A stretch of 32,726 bases of DNA from Methanosphaera sp. GTDB lineage: Archaea > Methanobacteriota > Methanobacteria > Methanobacteriales > Methanobacteriaceae. The position numbers and the translations under genes were made by a program. Positions within the stretch are counted from its first letter, which is position 1; every line of letters begins with the position of its first letter. Shown here piece after piece: positions 1-10,300 of the stretch. The DNA lies in the NCBI GenBank assembly GCA_017430835.1, contig JAFRMD010000030.1:1-32726 (forward strand). The letters run 5' to 3'. A model generated the notes under the pieces. It saw only the letters and a list, made by a program, of their open reading frames with translations, had not been told where the DNA came from and did not search any database.

Positions 1-3000
1 ATTTGGATCGTTATGAATATCACCATATAGTTCGTTATATTTGATTTCAGCTACTTCTTCGTCTTCTTTGCTAAAAGGCTGTTCTGTGATGTTTTTTTGT
101 GCTTCTGTTAGGTTGTTTTGTAGGTCTGTGATGTTGTTTTGTGCTTCTGTTAGGTTGTTTTGTAAGTCAGTAATGTTTTGTGTTAAATTATTTATTTCTT
201 CATCTTTTTGTTCAAGCTGTTCTTCTAACTCTTTAATTTTATCTTCAAGTTCTCTTACATAATCTCTTGGAAGGTTACCTTCATTAACAGTGTCTTCTTC
301 TGTTGAAATTACAGCATATTTACCAAGGTTTTCACCAAGTACTAAGTAGTTGTTGGTTGCTTTTGCGTTTGTGGTTTGGTTGAAGAGTATTTCTGATCCG
401 CCGTTTGAGTTTATTGTGTTTTCTGTTATGTTGATGTCTGTACATCCTCCGAAGTAAATTGCGTTTGCATCTCCGGTGGTGTCTATTTCAATGGTTAGTC
501 CTGTTATTGTTATGTTGCTTGGTATGTTGCCCATCCAGTCTGGGTATGAGCTGATTGCTGTTGCTTGTTCACCTTTTATGTTGTAGTTTGCGTTTGTTAG
601 GATTGCGTCTTTTGCTCCTTCTAGTAATACTCCTGTTGCTTTTGCTGATTCTACTGTGATGTTTAGGCCGGTTAGGTCTATGTTGTGTGAGTATGTTGTT
701 CCCATTGCTGTTGAGTATACTCCGTATGCTTCGCTGGTTGCTTTGGAGTTTACGTTTCCTGTAATTGTTACGGTGTCTGCGTCCCATATTTGTATTGCGT
801 CTGCGTAGTAGTTGCTTGTTGCGGTTATGTTTATGTTTTCTATTGTTGTGTCTTTGGCGTTTGCAATGTTTAGTCCGTATACGTAGCCTGTTCCGTTTAC
901 TATTATGGTTGTGTCACGTACTGTGTTGTTGCTTATTTGGCTTGTTAGTGATTGTAGGTGTATTCCGTTATTTGTTGGTGCGTATCCGGGGAGTGTTGTT
1001 GGTGCGTTGAATTCTAGGGTTATGTTTTCTAGTAGGTTGTTGTTTGAGCTTACCATTATTGCTGATGGTGCAGGTGCTTCTAGGGCGTATGTTTCCATGT
1101 TGTATTTGGCGTCGCCTGCTGGTGCTGTTATGTTTAGTGTGGTGTTTGCGATTATGTTGTTGTTTGCGTTTATGATTATTGCGTGTATTGCGTCTTCGCT
1201 GTTTATGGTTATTTGTGTGTTGTTTATGATGTTTCCTTCTGAGTCTAGTATGATTGCGTTGTTGTTGTTTTCGAATATTAGTCCGTTCATGGTTACTTTT
1301 GCATTGTTTTGGGTTATTATTTGGCCGTTGTGGAATATTGCTGTTCCATCGTTGTTTAATGTTACTTCAACATCATCGAATATGAATTTGGTGTTTGTTC
1401 TAAATTCACCACTAAATGTGAGATCACAATTTGAATAAATTAATTTTAATTTGTTGGCATCATCAAAGAATACACCATAATTCTCATCAGTAATTGTAAA
1501 TGCACCAGGTGCATTATCTGCAATAATGCTGTCATCTTCATTTGAAATCACACCATTATCGCCAGTTTTATCTCCGATTACTATGTAGTTTCTTGTTGCT
1601 TTTGCGTTTGTGGTTTGGTTGAAGAGTATTTCTGATCCGCTGTTTGCTTTTATGATGTTTTCTGTTACTGTTATGTTGTTGCATGCTCCGAAGTATAGTG
1701 CGTTTGCGTCTCCCGTGGTTTCGATGTTTACGGTTAGGCCGGTTACTAGTATGTCTGCTGGTATGTGGCCGTTATAGTCGATAAATGCTCGTACTGCTGT
1801 TGCATTTTCACCTTTGATGTTGTATGTGGCGTCGGCTATTGTGATGTTGTTTCCGCCTTCTGTTTGTATACCGTTGGATTTTGGTGAGTCTACTGTAATA
1901 TTTAATCCTGTTATGTCTATATTTCTGGATATGTCTGTTGCCATTGCTGTTACGTATGCACCGTATGCTTCGCTGGCTGCTTTGGAGTAGATGTTACCTG
2001 TAATGCTTAGTGTGTCGATATCCCATAGTTGGATTGCAACTGCGTAGTAATCGCTTGTTACGTTTATGTTCACGTTTTCTATTATGGTGTCTTTTGCTTT
2101 ACCTACATTGATACCGTAGGTGTAGTTGGTTCCTGTTACGGTTACGTTTGTGTCTTTTATTATGTTGTTTGTAATCATGTCTCCGAATGATAGGAGGTAT
2201 ATACCGTTACATGAAGGTCCGTATCCGGAATATGTTGTGCCTGTGTAGTAGATGTTTGTATTGTCTACTAGGTTGTAGCTTGAGTTTATTACAAGTGCTG
2301 CTGATGCTGGTGTTTTTACGCTGTATACTGGGTAATTGCTGTAGTCATATTCTACATCGTTGGATGGTGCGGTTACGTTTATTGTTGAATTTGCTATGAT
2401 GTTGTTGTCTGCTAGGATTTGAATTCCGTATACTGGGTTTTCACTGTTTATGGTTATTTGTGTGTTGTTTATGATGTTTCCTTCTGAGTCTAGTACGATT
2501 GCTTCGAATGAGTTTTCGAATACTAGTCCGTTCATGGTTACTTTTGCTCCATTCATTGTCACTATTTGACTGTCATGGAATACTCCTGTTCCGTCATTTG
2601 TAAATGTTACTTCAACATTGTCAAATATGAATACAGTATTGGTTATAAAGTCACCACTTGCAATAAGTTTTGTTTTGTTGATGTATTCTGTTTTAAATGT
2701 GGAACTGTCATCGAAATAGGTGCTGTAGTTTTCATCGGTTAATATGTAAGTACCTGGTATGTTGTTTTCTATGGTCATTGTATTTGTATTTTTTATTACT
2801 GCATAATTTCCATAACCTAATGGTGAAACAAGATAATTGTCACTAACTTTGTGGTTTTTACTATAATAGTCACTTGGTGTGGTTAAATTTACTGCTCCAA
2901 TTCCATTATTTGGGGCGTATACCGTTACATTATTATAGGTTGCATTACTGTTTTGTGCAGGTTTATTACCATTATCTGAAAGTCTTATTCCAGTAGTGTA

Positions 3001-6000
3001 TGGTTTAAGATAGTCGGTGGAATCTGCAGAACCTTCCATTGTTACATTAACTAATATGTTATTATATGATATTGTGGAGTATGAATCGGCTACAGCAATA
3101 CCAACTCCATGATTTGCTTTAATAGTCACATTATTGTAATTTATTTTATTTCTTTCTCCTTGATATGCTTCAATACCCCATGCAAGTCTAGAATTAATGT
3201 TTACAATATTGTTTCTGACTTCAACATTTTCTGGAATATAATATTCATATGTTGTAACACTGTAAGCGCCTTCTATAACTATTCCGTATCCGTTATTGTC
3301 TGAGGTTGTGTTAACAGTATTATTATTAATTAATGAATCACTAAGTCCAAATACATGAATACCAGCAGAGTAATCTTCGCTAGTACTGTTTACTGTATTG
3401 TTTTGAATTAATAGGTTATCTGTCCAATAAGTTTTTATGCTGTAATCGTAACATTTACCTTCTGTGATAATTTCATTATTGATTATTTTTGTATCTTCAA
3501 TTCTGTCTTCATCATTGTTACCATGTACATATAATCCAATTAAAGTACCTCTACTTTCTGTTTTGCCGTTTGATTTTGTGGTAATCTTATTTGAATCGAT
3601 GGTTATTTTATTAGAATTGGCTTCAATTGAAGTAGTGTATAATAATTCAATATTGTTGTCAGAATCGTATTTTATGTCGTCTTCAGGACCAATGGTTGTT
3701 ATAATGTTGTCTTTTATTGTGTTGTCTGATCCACCGTTTACTATGATGGCGCGTGTCACCATTTTATCTTCATTATTGGTTATTGTAAGAGTATTTTCTT
3801 TAATGTTTGTATTAAAGGCATCGTTTAATACAATTAAAGCATTTTCTCTATTTTCACCATTAATTACAAGTTTTGTGATGTTAATGTTGTCGGCGGTTAT
3901 TGTTAAATTACAATTATTTAGTACACCCTGTGTTTCAGCAGTTGTTAAGTTTAATGGTATGTTGATAATCATATTTCTGTCAGTGAAAGTTCCTTCAAAG
4001 CGTAATTCACTGTTAGGAATAACAAGTTCATCATTAACTGTTCCGTCTTCATTGAAGTAACTTGTCCAGTTAGCATCATTTAACACATAAACTTCTGGTT
4101 CAGGCATATTGGCTTCGCCGACATAGGTAATTTCATTTTCCCCATACTTTGCTGTTATTTTGAATGGACTGTTGCCTACTGTAAATGTTGTACTTGCAGT
4201 TCCATCAATCATTTCTGCTTCAGCATCAGTAAAGGTACCTTCTTTTGATGTTAAACTAACGTTTCCATATGAAGGTAATATGCTTGTATAATCACTTACA
4301 CTTGTACCGTCAGTTAATTTGTCAAGTGTAGCTTTAACGGTTATACTATCTTTATAGTTGATGTTATCCATTGGAACTATGGTAACGTCAAACATTATCC
4401 AATTGGACACTGTTAGTTCATCTGCATCAGAACTTGATGCGTATCTGCCTTCTGGTGTGTTTGAACCCCAGTAGTTGCTGTTTGCTATAAGTTCAGTATC
4501 TTTAGCTTTGTTGTATATTGCACTGGCTTCTGTAATGTTTGAGATAATTATTGAATTTTGAATATTTAAGTTTCCTCCAAGGTTTGCGATAGCAGTTCCT
4601 TCGGTGTAAGTCACATCTCCGCTCCATGATGTTGAAACTTTTGCAGAGTTGTTAACGAATGTACAACTGTCTATAATTAGAGCTCCGTCTTCGGAAATTA
4701 TTGCTCCACCTTCGTTTGAGGAACTTTGGCTATTGGCTATAAATGTTGAATTAATTATTGTTGTATCATTCCATGTGTTTACTGCAGCTCCTCTTCCACT
4801 TGAAGCATAATTATTTTCAAATAATGTGTTTGTAATAGTTAATGGTCTATTAGAGAATGTGTAAGAACTACCATATGCACTCATTGGAAGAGTATTGGAT
4901 TGTCCACGAATTGTAGCGATATTAACTCTGTTGTTTATAAATTGTGAATTTGTTATGATTAAATCTCCACCATTAGCAATAAGGGCATTCCAGCTTACAC
5001 TATAGCTTTGATATAGGTTATTATTTTCAAATATTGTGTTATCTATTGTTACACTGGCATTTGCATTGTTAATGAATGTTCCTGAACAATTGCTAATTTT
5101 ACAATCGGTTAATGATAAGCTGCTCTCATTAAATACCAATATGAAGCTGCCGTAAGCTGATGAACCAAAGTTTGGTGCATTATTGTTAATGAAAGTAACA
5201 TTTTCAAATGTTAAGGAAGTGTCTTTTCCTGTGACATTAGCAATTCTACCTTCAGTATTATAAACGCTTGTAGATTTATTGTCCACATTGGTTATAATAG
5301 CATTTTTAATAATTACATTAGCTCCGTTGGTAATATCAAAGATTTTGCCTGATTTTGCATTAATTGTATTGCCATTAAAGTTCAATGTTATTGATTTATC
5401 AATAAGAATGCTATTTTCAGTTGAACCTCTAACTACTAGACTATTTATGTCTACTGTTGAACCGGTATCTGTTTCATTAATTGCATTTGATACGTTTGTG
5501 TATTTCCATAAGCCAATATCATTTACTGTTAAGGTGATGTTTGGAATGTTGATTGTACCTAATATTTTAGTATCATCGTATTCAAGGGTAATATTATATG
5601 TTCCAGGGTCATATGATGCATCAAATGCATAAGTTATGGTACCGTTAGCATATGTTGCAGAAACTGTTTCATCATTTATTTTTAGAATAAATGGGGATGC
5701 TCTGAAATCTACACTGTTTCCATCAGCATCGGTAACATTTAATTTAACTTCGGTTGAAGCTTCCTGGTCTGCTACAACATTTTCTGCTTCAATATTTATT
5801 GTTGAATTTATTTTACCGTTATTGAAGTAGATATCTGCACTATTAGAAACAATATCTTCCATGACATTGTTTTCCAGTGTTAGAATACCATTTGCATTAT
5901 TTACCCAAATTGCCCCACCATTGTATGTTGGTTTTGTTTGTTTGAGGTTTTTGAATGTTGAATTTTTAACTGTGGTATTACCACTAACATACATTCCTGC

Positions 6001-6999
6001 TCCACGATAATCAGAAGTTATGTTATCAAACAAACAATTTTCAATAAAAATGTTCTGTTGATAGTTATTTCCGTATATTGCACCAGCATAACTGATTGCA
6101 TAATACTCTTCACAACCGGCATCAGTGAAATTGGAATTTGTAACAGTTAAATTACTTCTAGCAGCAGATAAATAAATTGCAGCATTACCTGTATTATAAT
6201 GAGTAAATACTGAATTATCCACAGTTACATTAGCACCAGCATAATTAGCATAAATGCATGATCTAGGAGTGTCATATCCATCAAAAACACAGTCTTTAAC
6301 AGTTAAATTAGCATTTTGAGCGCCTATTCCTACTGGAGCCCCATATTTAACCGTACCTTCATTTCTACCAGTGCCAGTATAATTAAAAGTAACGTTTTCT
6401 AATATTGTGCTACCCCTATTATCTATATTATTAACTGCCTGAGCATAAGCTGAAGGATAATCGGCAGAAATTATTAACGCATTTTTAAGTGTGAATGTAA
6501 CACCTGGATTGATAGTGAAAATACATCTAGTTGCGGTTATGGTATGACCATTACCATCAATTACTTTGTTTTCTGAGATGGTTATGTTTGTTTCACCATC
6601 ACCTTGTATGTAATCTTTAGCAAGTGTTACTTCACTTCCTGCGGTGTCTGTTTTAAGGTCTGCAAAGGTTCCTTCACCTTCACTTTTTGTTGTTTTATCT
6701 GTTTTTTTAGTTATTTTGTTATCAGAAGATTGTGTGTTATCAGTTTTCTTGGTTGTTATTTCTTTATCTTCTGTTTTGTTGTTTGTCTTTATCTTTTTGT
6801 TTGTTTGCGTGTTTTTATTATTAACTTTAGTTTTAGTAATTTTTTGTATATCAACATGTTTTGTTGTGTCTTTAACAATTTTACTGGAATGATCAGTTGT
6901 TTGATGGTCTGCATCAGCTGCAGATAGAACTGATAATCCTCCAATTGTTATTAAAACTAAAGAAAATAATAAGAATATTTTAATTTTATTATTAAGCAT
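1..6999 (-). CDS. Giant Asn/Thr-rich adhesin-like surface protein (3' end outside window)
   Basis: The frame is open without a stop from the ATG at 6999 to the window edge (2333 codons), so the C-terminus is missing. A signal peptide is visible (residues 1-27, ending LSVLSA), followed by a Lys/Thr-rich linker to about residue 90. Parallel beta-helix coils follow (about 100-385, 500-836 and 975-2235), with recurring 'NNxT', 'VxNSxF' and 'GGAI' coil motifs. Ig-like segments lie at about 393-496 and 836-966, and an NYWG cap motif is near 838. Three units of about 413-435 residues start with a D/E-x-N-W/Y-x-x-x-F header (near residues 975, 1410 and 1823). The last two are a recent tandem duplication. 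Residues about 2238-2315 form a coiled coil with 14-residue repeats. It is rich in N-x-S/T sequons. The family is known as adhesin-like or Asn/Thr-rich large proteins of Methanobacteriales. Extracellular location is well supported; the ligand is unknown. Confidence 0.9.
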   Translation of the reverse strand, partial: MLNNKIKIFLLFSLVLITIGGLSVLSAADADHQTTDHSSKIVKDTTKHVDIQKITKTKVNNKNTQTNKKIKTNNKTEDKEITTKKTDNTQSSDNKITKKTDKTTKSEGEGTFADLKTDTAGSEVTLAKDYIQGDGETNITISENKVIDGNGHTITATRCIFTINPGVTFTLKNALIISADYPSAYAQAVNNIDNRGSTILENVTFNYTGTGRNEGTVKYGAPVGIGAQNANLTVKDCVFDGYDTPRSCIYANYAGANVTVDNSVFTHYNTGNAAIYLSAARSNLTVTNSNFTDAGCEEYYAISYAGAIYGNNYQQNIFIENCLFDNITSDYRGAGMYVSGNTTVKNSTFKNLKQTKPTYNGGAIWVNNANGILTLENNVMEDIVSNSADIYFNNGKINSTINIEAENVVADQEASTEVKLNVTDADGNSVDFRASPFILKINDETVSATYANGTITYAFDASYDPGTYNITLEYDDTKILGTINIPNITLTVNDIGLWKYTNVSNAINETDTGSTVDINSLVVRGSTENSILIDKSITLNFNGNTINAKSGKIFDITNGANVIIKNAIITNVDNKSTSVYNTEGRIANVTGKDTSLTFENVTFINNNAPNFGSSAYGSFILVFNESSLSLTDCKISNCSGTFINNANASVTIDNTIFENNNLYQSYSVSWNALIANGGDLIITNSQFINNRVNIATIRGQSNTLPMSAYGSSYTFSNRPLTITNTLFENNYASSGRGAAVNTWNDTTIINSTFIANSQSSSNEGGAIISEDGALIIDSCTFVNNSAKVSTSWSGDVTYTEGTAIANLGGNLNIQNSIIISNITEASAIYNKAKDTELIANSNYWGSNTPEGRYASSSDADELTVSNWIMFDVTIVPMDNINYKDSITVKATLDKLTDGTSVSDYTSILPSYGNVSLTSKEGTFTDAEAEMIDGTASTTFTVGNSPFKITAKYGENEITYVGEANMPEPEVYVLNDANWTSYFNEDGTVNDELVIPNSELRFEGTFTDRNMIINIPLNLTTAETQGVLNNCNLTITADNINITKLVINGENRENALIVLNDAFNTNIKENTLTITNNEDKMVTRAIIVNGGSDNTIKDNIITTIGPEDDIKYDSDNNIELLYTTSIEANSNKITIDSNKITTKSNGKTESRGTLIGLYVHGNNDEDRIEDTKIINNEIITEGKCYDYSIKTYWTDNLLIQNNTVNSTSEDYSAGIHVFGLSDSLINNNTVNTTSDNNGYGIVIEGAYSVTTYEYYIPENVEVRNNIVNINSRLAWGIEAYQGERNKINYNNVTIKANHGVGIAVADSYSTISYNNILVNVTMEGSADSTDYLKPYTTGIRLSDNGNKPAQNSNATYNNVTVYAPNNGIGAVNLTTPSDYYSKNHKVSDNYLVSPLGYGNYAVIKNTNTMTIENNIPGTYILTDENYSTYFDDSSTFKTEYINKTKLIASGDFITNTVFIFDNVEVTFTNDGTGVFHDSQIVTMNGAKVTMNGLVFENSFEAIVLDSEGNIINNTQITINSENPVYGIQILADNNIIANSTINVTAPSNDVEYDYSNYPVYSVKTPASAALVINSSYNLVDNTNIYYTGTTYSGYGPSCNGIYLLSFGDMITNNIIKDTNVTVTGTNYTYGINVGKAKDTIIENVNINVTSDYYAVAIQLWDIDTLSITGNIYSKAASEAYGAYVTAMATDISRNIDITGLNITVDSPKSNGIQTEGGNNITIADATYNIKGENATAVRAFIDYNGHIPADILVTGLTVNIETTGDANALYFGACNNITVTENIIKANSGSEILFNQTTNAKATRNYIVIGDKTGDNGVISNEDDSIIADNAPGAFTITDENYGVFFDDANKLKLIYSNCDLTFSGEFRTNTKFIFDDVEVTLNNDGTAIFHNGQIITQNNAKVTMNGLIFENNNNAIILDSEGNIINNTQITINSEDAIHAIIINANNNIIANTTLNITAPAGDAKYNMETYALEAPAPSAIMVSSNNNLLENITLEFNAPTTLPGYAPTNNGIHLQSLTSQISNNTVRDTTIIVNGTGYVYGLNIANAKDTTIENINITATSNYYADAIQIWDADTVTITGNVNSKATSEAYGVYSTAMGTTYSHNIDLTGLNITVESAKATGVLLEGAKDAILTNANYNIKGEQATAISSYPDWMGNIPSNITITGLTIEIDTTGDANAIYFGGCTDINITENTINSNGGSEILFNQTTNAKATNNYLVLGENLGKYAVISTEEDTVNEGNLPRDYVRELEDKIKELEEQLEQKDEEINNLTQNITDLQNNLTEAQNNITDLQNNLTEAQKNITEQPFSKEDEEVAEIKYNELYGDIHNDPN
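83..190 (-). repeat. 42-bp coding tandem repeat (14-residue coiled-coil unit)
   Basis: Two near-identical 42-bp copies (83-124 and 125-166) are followed by a decaying third copy. On the coding strand each encodes the 14-residue pattern NITDLQNNLTEAQN, two heptads with I/L at a and d positions. Because 42 is a multiple of 3, gain or loss of a copy would leave the frame intact and only change the length of the coiled-coil stalk. Confidence 0.85.
290..1530 (-). repeat. Second (C-terminal) copy of a ~1.24 kb in-frame tandem duplication
   Basis: This block matches 1530-2770 at an offset of 1239-1245 bases (413-415 codons). Identical stretches include 356-401 against 1595-1640 and a 52-base run at 1199-1250 against 2444-2495. 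Each copy encodes a header with DENY-x-x-x-F-DD, about 18 beta-helix coils, and an exit motif NY-[LI]-V followed by a G-x-x-A/G-V-I-S segment. Confidence 0.85.
1530..2770 (-). repeat. First (N-terminal) copy of the ~1.24 kb in-frame tandem duplication
   Basis: This is the upstream partner of the 290-1530 block. It encodes the same coil order (for example NSEGNIINNTQ-type 'ILDSEGNIINNTQITINSE' coils in both copies) with scattered substitutions and a two-codon length difference. A more diverged third unit of similar length lies upstream in the gene (about 2770-4075) and begins with an NDANW-x-x-YF header, so the array grew by unit duplication. Confidence 0.8.
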
Positions 7000-7350
7000 T
7001 TTAATTATCTTCTTTTAATTTAATAATTTATACCAATCTTTCAAAATACATTGAAAGATGTTATATATTATCTATTTTTTGATATTTATATCTATTTTAA
7101 AAAAAATAAAGTAAATTTAAATTATTAAAAATAGTAAATATTAATATAAAAATCCTTTTTTTATTTAAAAAATTTAGTTAAAAAAGTATTAATAAAAACT
7201 ATTTTTATTAACCATTTAATTATAAAAATATAAATTTTAATATAGTAGTTATCATATTTTTAAAAAATTTTAATTTTATTAAAAAATTAAATAAATTGTT
7301 TCATATATTATTAATTAACAAAGATTTCTGTCATTTGGGAGTATGATATC
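7000..7350. promoter_or_regulatory. AT-rich divergent intergenic promoter region
   Basis: These 351 bases hold no gene and separate two divergent surface-protein genes. For the minus-strand gene, a TATA-like TAATATATAA lies at 7061-7070, about 60 bases before the start codon. For the plus-strand gene, CATATATTA at 7302-7310 would place the transcript start near 7330-7335. A GGGAG ribosome site at 7337-7341 follows, 9 bases before ATG 7351. The rest is A/T homopolymer-like sequence. Promoter positions are inferred from archaeal consensus only. Confidence 0.5.
7036..7059. promoter_or_regulatory. Perfect 9-bp inverted repeat in leader of the 1-6999 gene (candidate operator or hairpin)
   Basis: ATCTTTCAA (7036-7044) and TTGAAAGAT (7051-7059) are perfect inverse complements separated by 6 bases. 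On the minus strand the element lies directly downstream of the TATA-like box at 7061-7070, so it would span the expected transcription start. It could be a dimeric repressor site or a 5'-leader hairpin. No factor can be named. Confidence 0.45.
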
Positions 7351-10300
7351 ATGTCAAAACATCGATTAATCATGTTGGTTATTTTACTATTGTTATTGTT
7401 TTCTTTAACTTTGGTTTCAGCAAATAATAATGTAAATAATTCAAAATTTAATGACATTCACGAAAAATCCAAAGTAACCAAGTTTGCTGATTCTAAAAGT
7501 TTGGAACATAAAATTATTAAGAATAACGTAAATTCCAGAAAATTCAAAAAAATTGAATCCTCAGAATATGTTTACGTTTCATCGGATGGTAATTCCTCTA
7601 GTGATGGAAGTGAATTATCTAATCCAACAACTTTAAAAAATTCATTTAATCATGTTAAAGAAAATGGAACAATACTTCTAACAGGCACACAGGATAGGAC
7701 GTACTATGATATTGCAGAAAATATTTCAACAAGTGATTTAAAAAATGATATTACACATTTCAACATAAAATCGGATGATAAAAACGTTGTATTACGTTTT
7801 TCTAATGATTCAAATTTATTTATAGGTGCCAATTATCATCTAAATATTTCAAATATCAATTTCACAAGAACAAGCAATTCCAATAATGAATTAATATCTA
7901 ACAATGCTATTTTAACATTAGAAAACTCTTCAATATATAATGTAAACACTTCCGGTATGCATGGGGCCATTTATAATAACAATACATTATCCATAAGGAA
8001 TTGTTTTTTTGACAACAATACTGCAAGTAGATTTGGGGGAGTTATTCATACAACTAATTCCAAATTAAATATTAACAATTCTGTTTTCACAAATAATGAG
8101 GCTCTTAATGGTGGAGCAATATCTTCCTCAAATTCAATAATAACCATACATAACTCCTCATTTAACTCCAATAATGCTTCATTTGGTGGAACATTATTCA
8201 GTATTGACAATTCATTCGTAAATGTTTCAAAGAGTAACTTTATTGATAATATTGCTTTATATGAGGGGGGTGTAATAAATTCATGGTACTCTACAGTATA
8301 TTTTAATTTGTCACGTTTTACAAATAACAAGGCAGCATATGGTGGATTGTCTTACACTGCAAACAATAAAAAGACAATAATTCTAAAATCATTACTGGAC
8401 AATAATACGGCAAGCGTACTGGCAAGTAACATATATTCGGTAACAGACAATCTTACAGTTAACAACAATATCATACTTTCACAGGATAATGTCAATTCAA
8501 TATACTGTTATAATGTCTCTTATAATTTGAACAAAAATTGGTGGGGAGTGAACGATCCTGATTTCAACATACTTACAAACAATATTATGCCAAACAATTG
8601 GCGACTTTTAACAATAGTTTATGATGAAAATGAACAGTATTATAATATCAATGTTTCACTATCAAAGTTAAGTGATTCTAACACTGCTGTTGAGGAATTG
8701 TTTAATACAACAGTACAATTCATAACGGGTACTTCTGAATCTGAAAACATAACATTTAACCATAGTATAATTAGGGATTATCATGGAAACTTAAGCAACT
8801 TAATAATAAGAGTTGATGGGCAGGAAATGAGGGTAAATGATAAAATAAATCCATATCTGTATTTAAGTAATCTTGCTGCTAAAATAAACGAGAACACATC
8901 CATAATAATATACACTAATCCTGAAATTTCAAATTTACTTCTTAAAATAGATAATAAGATTGTTGCAACACTAGAAACAGTTAATGGTAAGGCTACATAT
9001 AATACGGTCTTTGATTCCTCATTCATTAAAGGTGTTCATAACTTATCAGTAAGCATAATTAACAACACGAAGTATTCAGACAGAACATTCAATGCAACAT
9101 TAACATTAATCGATTATTATGATAATAATCTTATTATAACTCCATTAAACATAGTGGAATTGGATGATAATAATCCATCACTTCCGTCACGATATAATTC
9201 TGACACGAACGGTTATGTGACAAGCATTAAAAATCAGGCATCAAGTGGTAGTTGTTGGGCGTTCAGTTCACTTGCAACACTCGAATCATCATTCCTAAGG
9301 TATTATGGAATAGAATATGACTTCTCAGAAGACCATATGAAAAACTTCCTTAAACGATACTCAATCTATGGAGACATGAATGATTACCCTAATGGTGGAA
9401 GCACGGATCTTGAACCAATAGCATACCTTGTAGGATGGTTTGGACCAATAAATGAGAACGATGACCCATATGACGAATACAGTATAATCTCACCAACACT
9501 AACTGGAGACATTCACGTACAGGATGTATACTTTGTCCCATACAGAAACACAACCAGCGATAACAGGGCAATAAAACTTGCAATAATGAAGTATGGTGCA
9601 GTGGCAACAAGCATATACTCCTATACAAACAGGTACGCGTCTTATGTTGGAAGTGCCATTGGAGCAAATCATGCAGTAACAATAGTGGGATGGGACGATT
9701 TTTACAGTGCAGACAACTTCTATGACTATCTAACTTCAACCCATCCTCCAGGAAACGGAGCATTCATAATAAAAAATAGTTGGGGAACAGGTGTAGGAGA
9801 TGAAGGATACCAGTACGTATCATATTATGATGCAATGATAGGAGGATTAAACTTATACCAGGGAATAATACAGACAGGATTCAACTATGTCTTCCCATTA
9901 AATGACAGTGACACATATTCAAACATATACCAGCATGATACAATATCCACAAAATTTGAAGCACTATCACCATCAGCATGGATAAGAAACATATACACGG
10001 CAACAGAAAATGAAAGTATAGCTGGAATTGGAACGTTCATATATGAAGAAAGCGACTATGAAGCATACGTATATGTGAATAACAAGTTGTGTTACACACA
10101 ATCAGGAACAATAACACAGCCCGGTTTCAGAACAATAATACTGGATAAGTACATACCAATATGGGAGGGAGACACTTTCACAGTTGATTTGAAATTAACA
10201 TCAAAAACAAGCACAAAAACAACAATAACAATACAGGACACATTAAGGTTCAAATCATTCTCAAAAGCCAATCAATCATTCATAAGCAGTGATGGAATAA

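Noticed and set aside
83..190. Possible CRISPR-like array from the regular 42-bp repeats
   Set aside because: The copies abut without spacers and encode heptads in frame; there are no cas genes in the window.
905..1438. Long plus-strand open frame rich in Leu, Val and Phe
   Set aside because: It is the antisense shadow of the beta-helix coding region on the minus strand; it lacks a ribosome site, and its hydrophobic composition is the complement of Asn/Lys codons. The same holds for other open frames opposite the adhesin genes (for example 3464-4060, 18134-18616, 26490-26996).
7255..7300. Dense inverted repeats of A and T upstream of 7351
   Set aside because: Low-complexity A/T tracts generate such pairings by chance; no GC-containing arms or defined loop.
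9389..9763. Minus-strand open frame opposite the peptidase domain
   Set aside because: It lies wholly inside a well-supported coding region with intact catalytic motifs on the plus strand; a His/Leu-rich shadow with no family resemblance.
9200..9900. Pseudomurein endoisopeptidase (PeiW/PeiP type, family C71)
   Set aside because: The motif set GSCWAF, NHAVTIVGW and KNSWG is that of papain-like C1A peptidases, and no pseudomurein-binding repeats are recognised.
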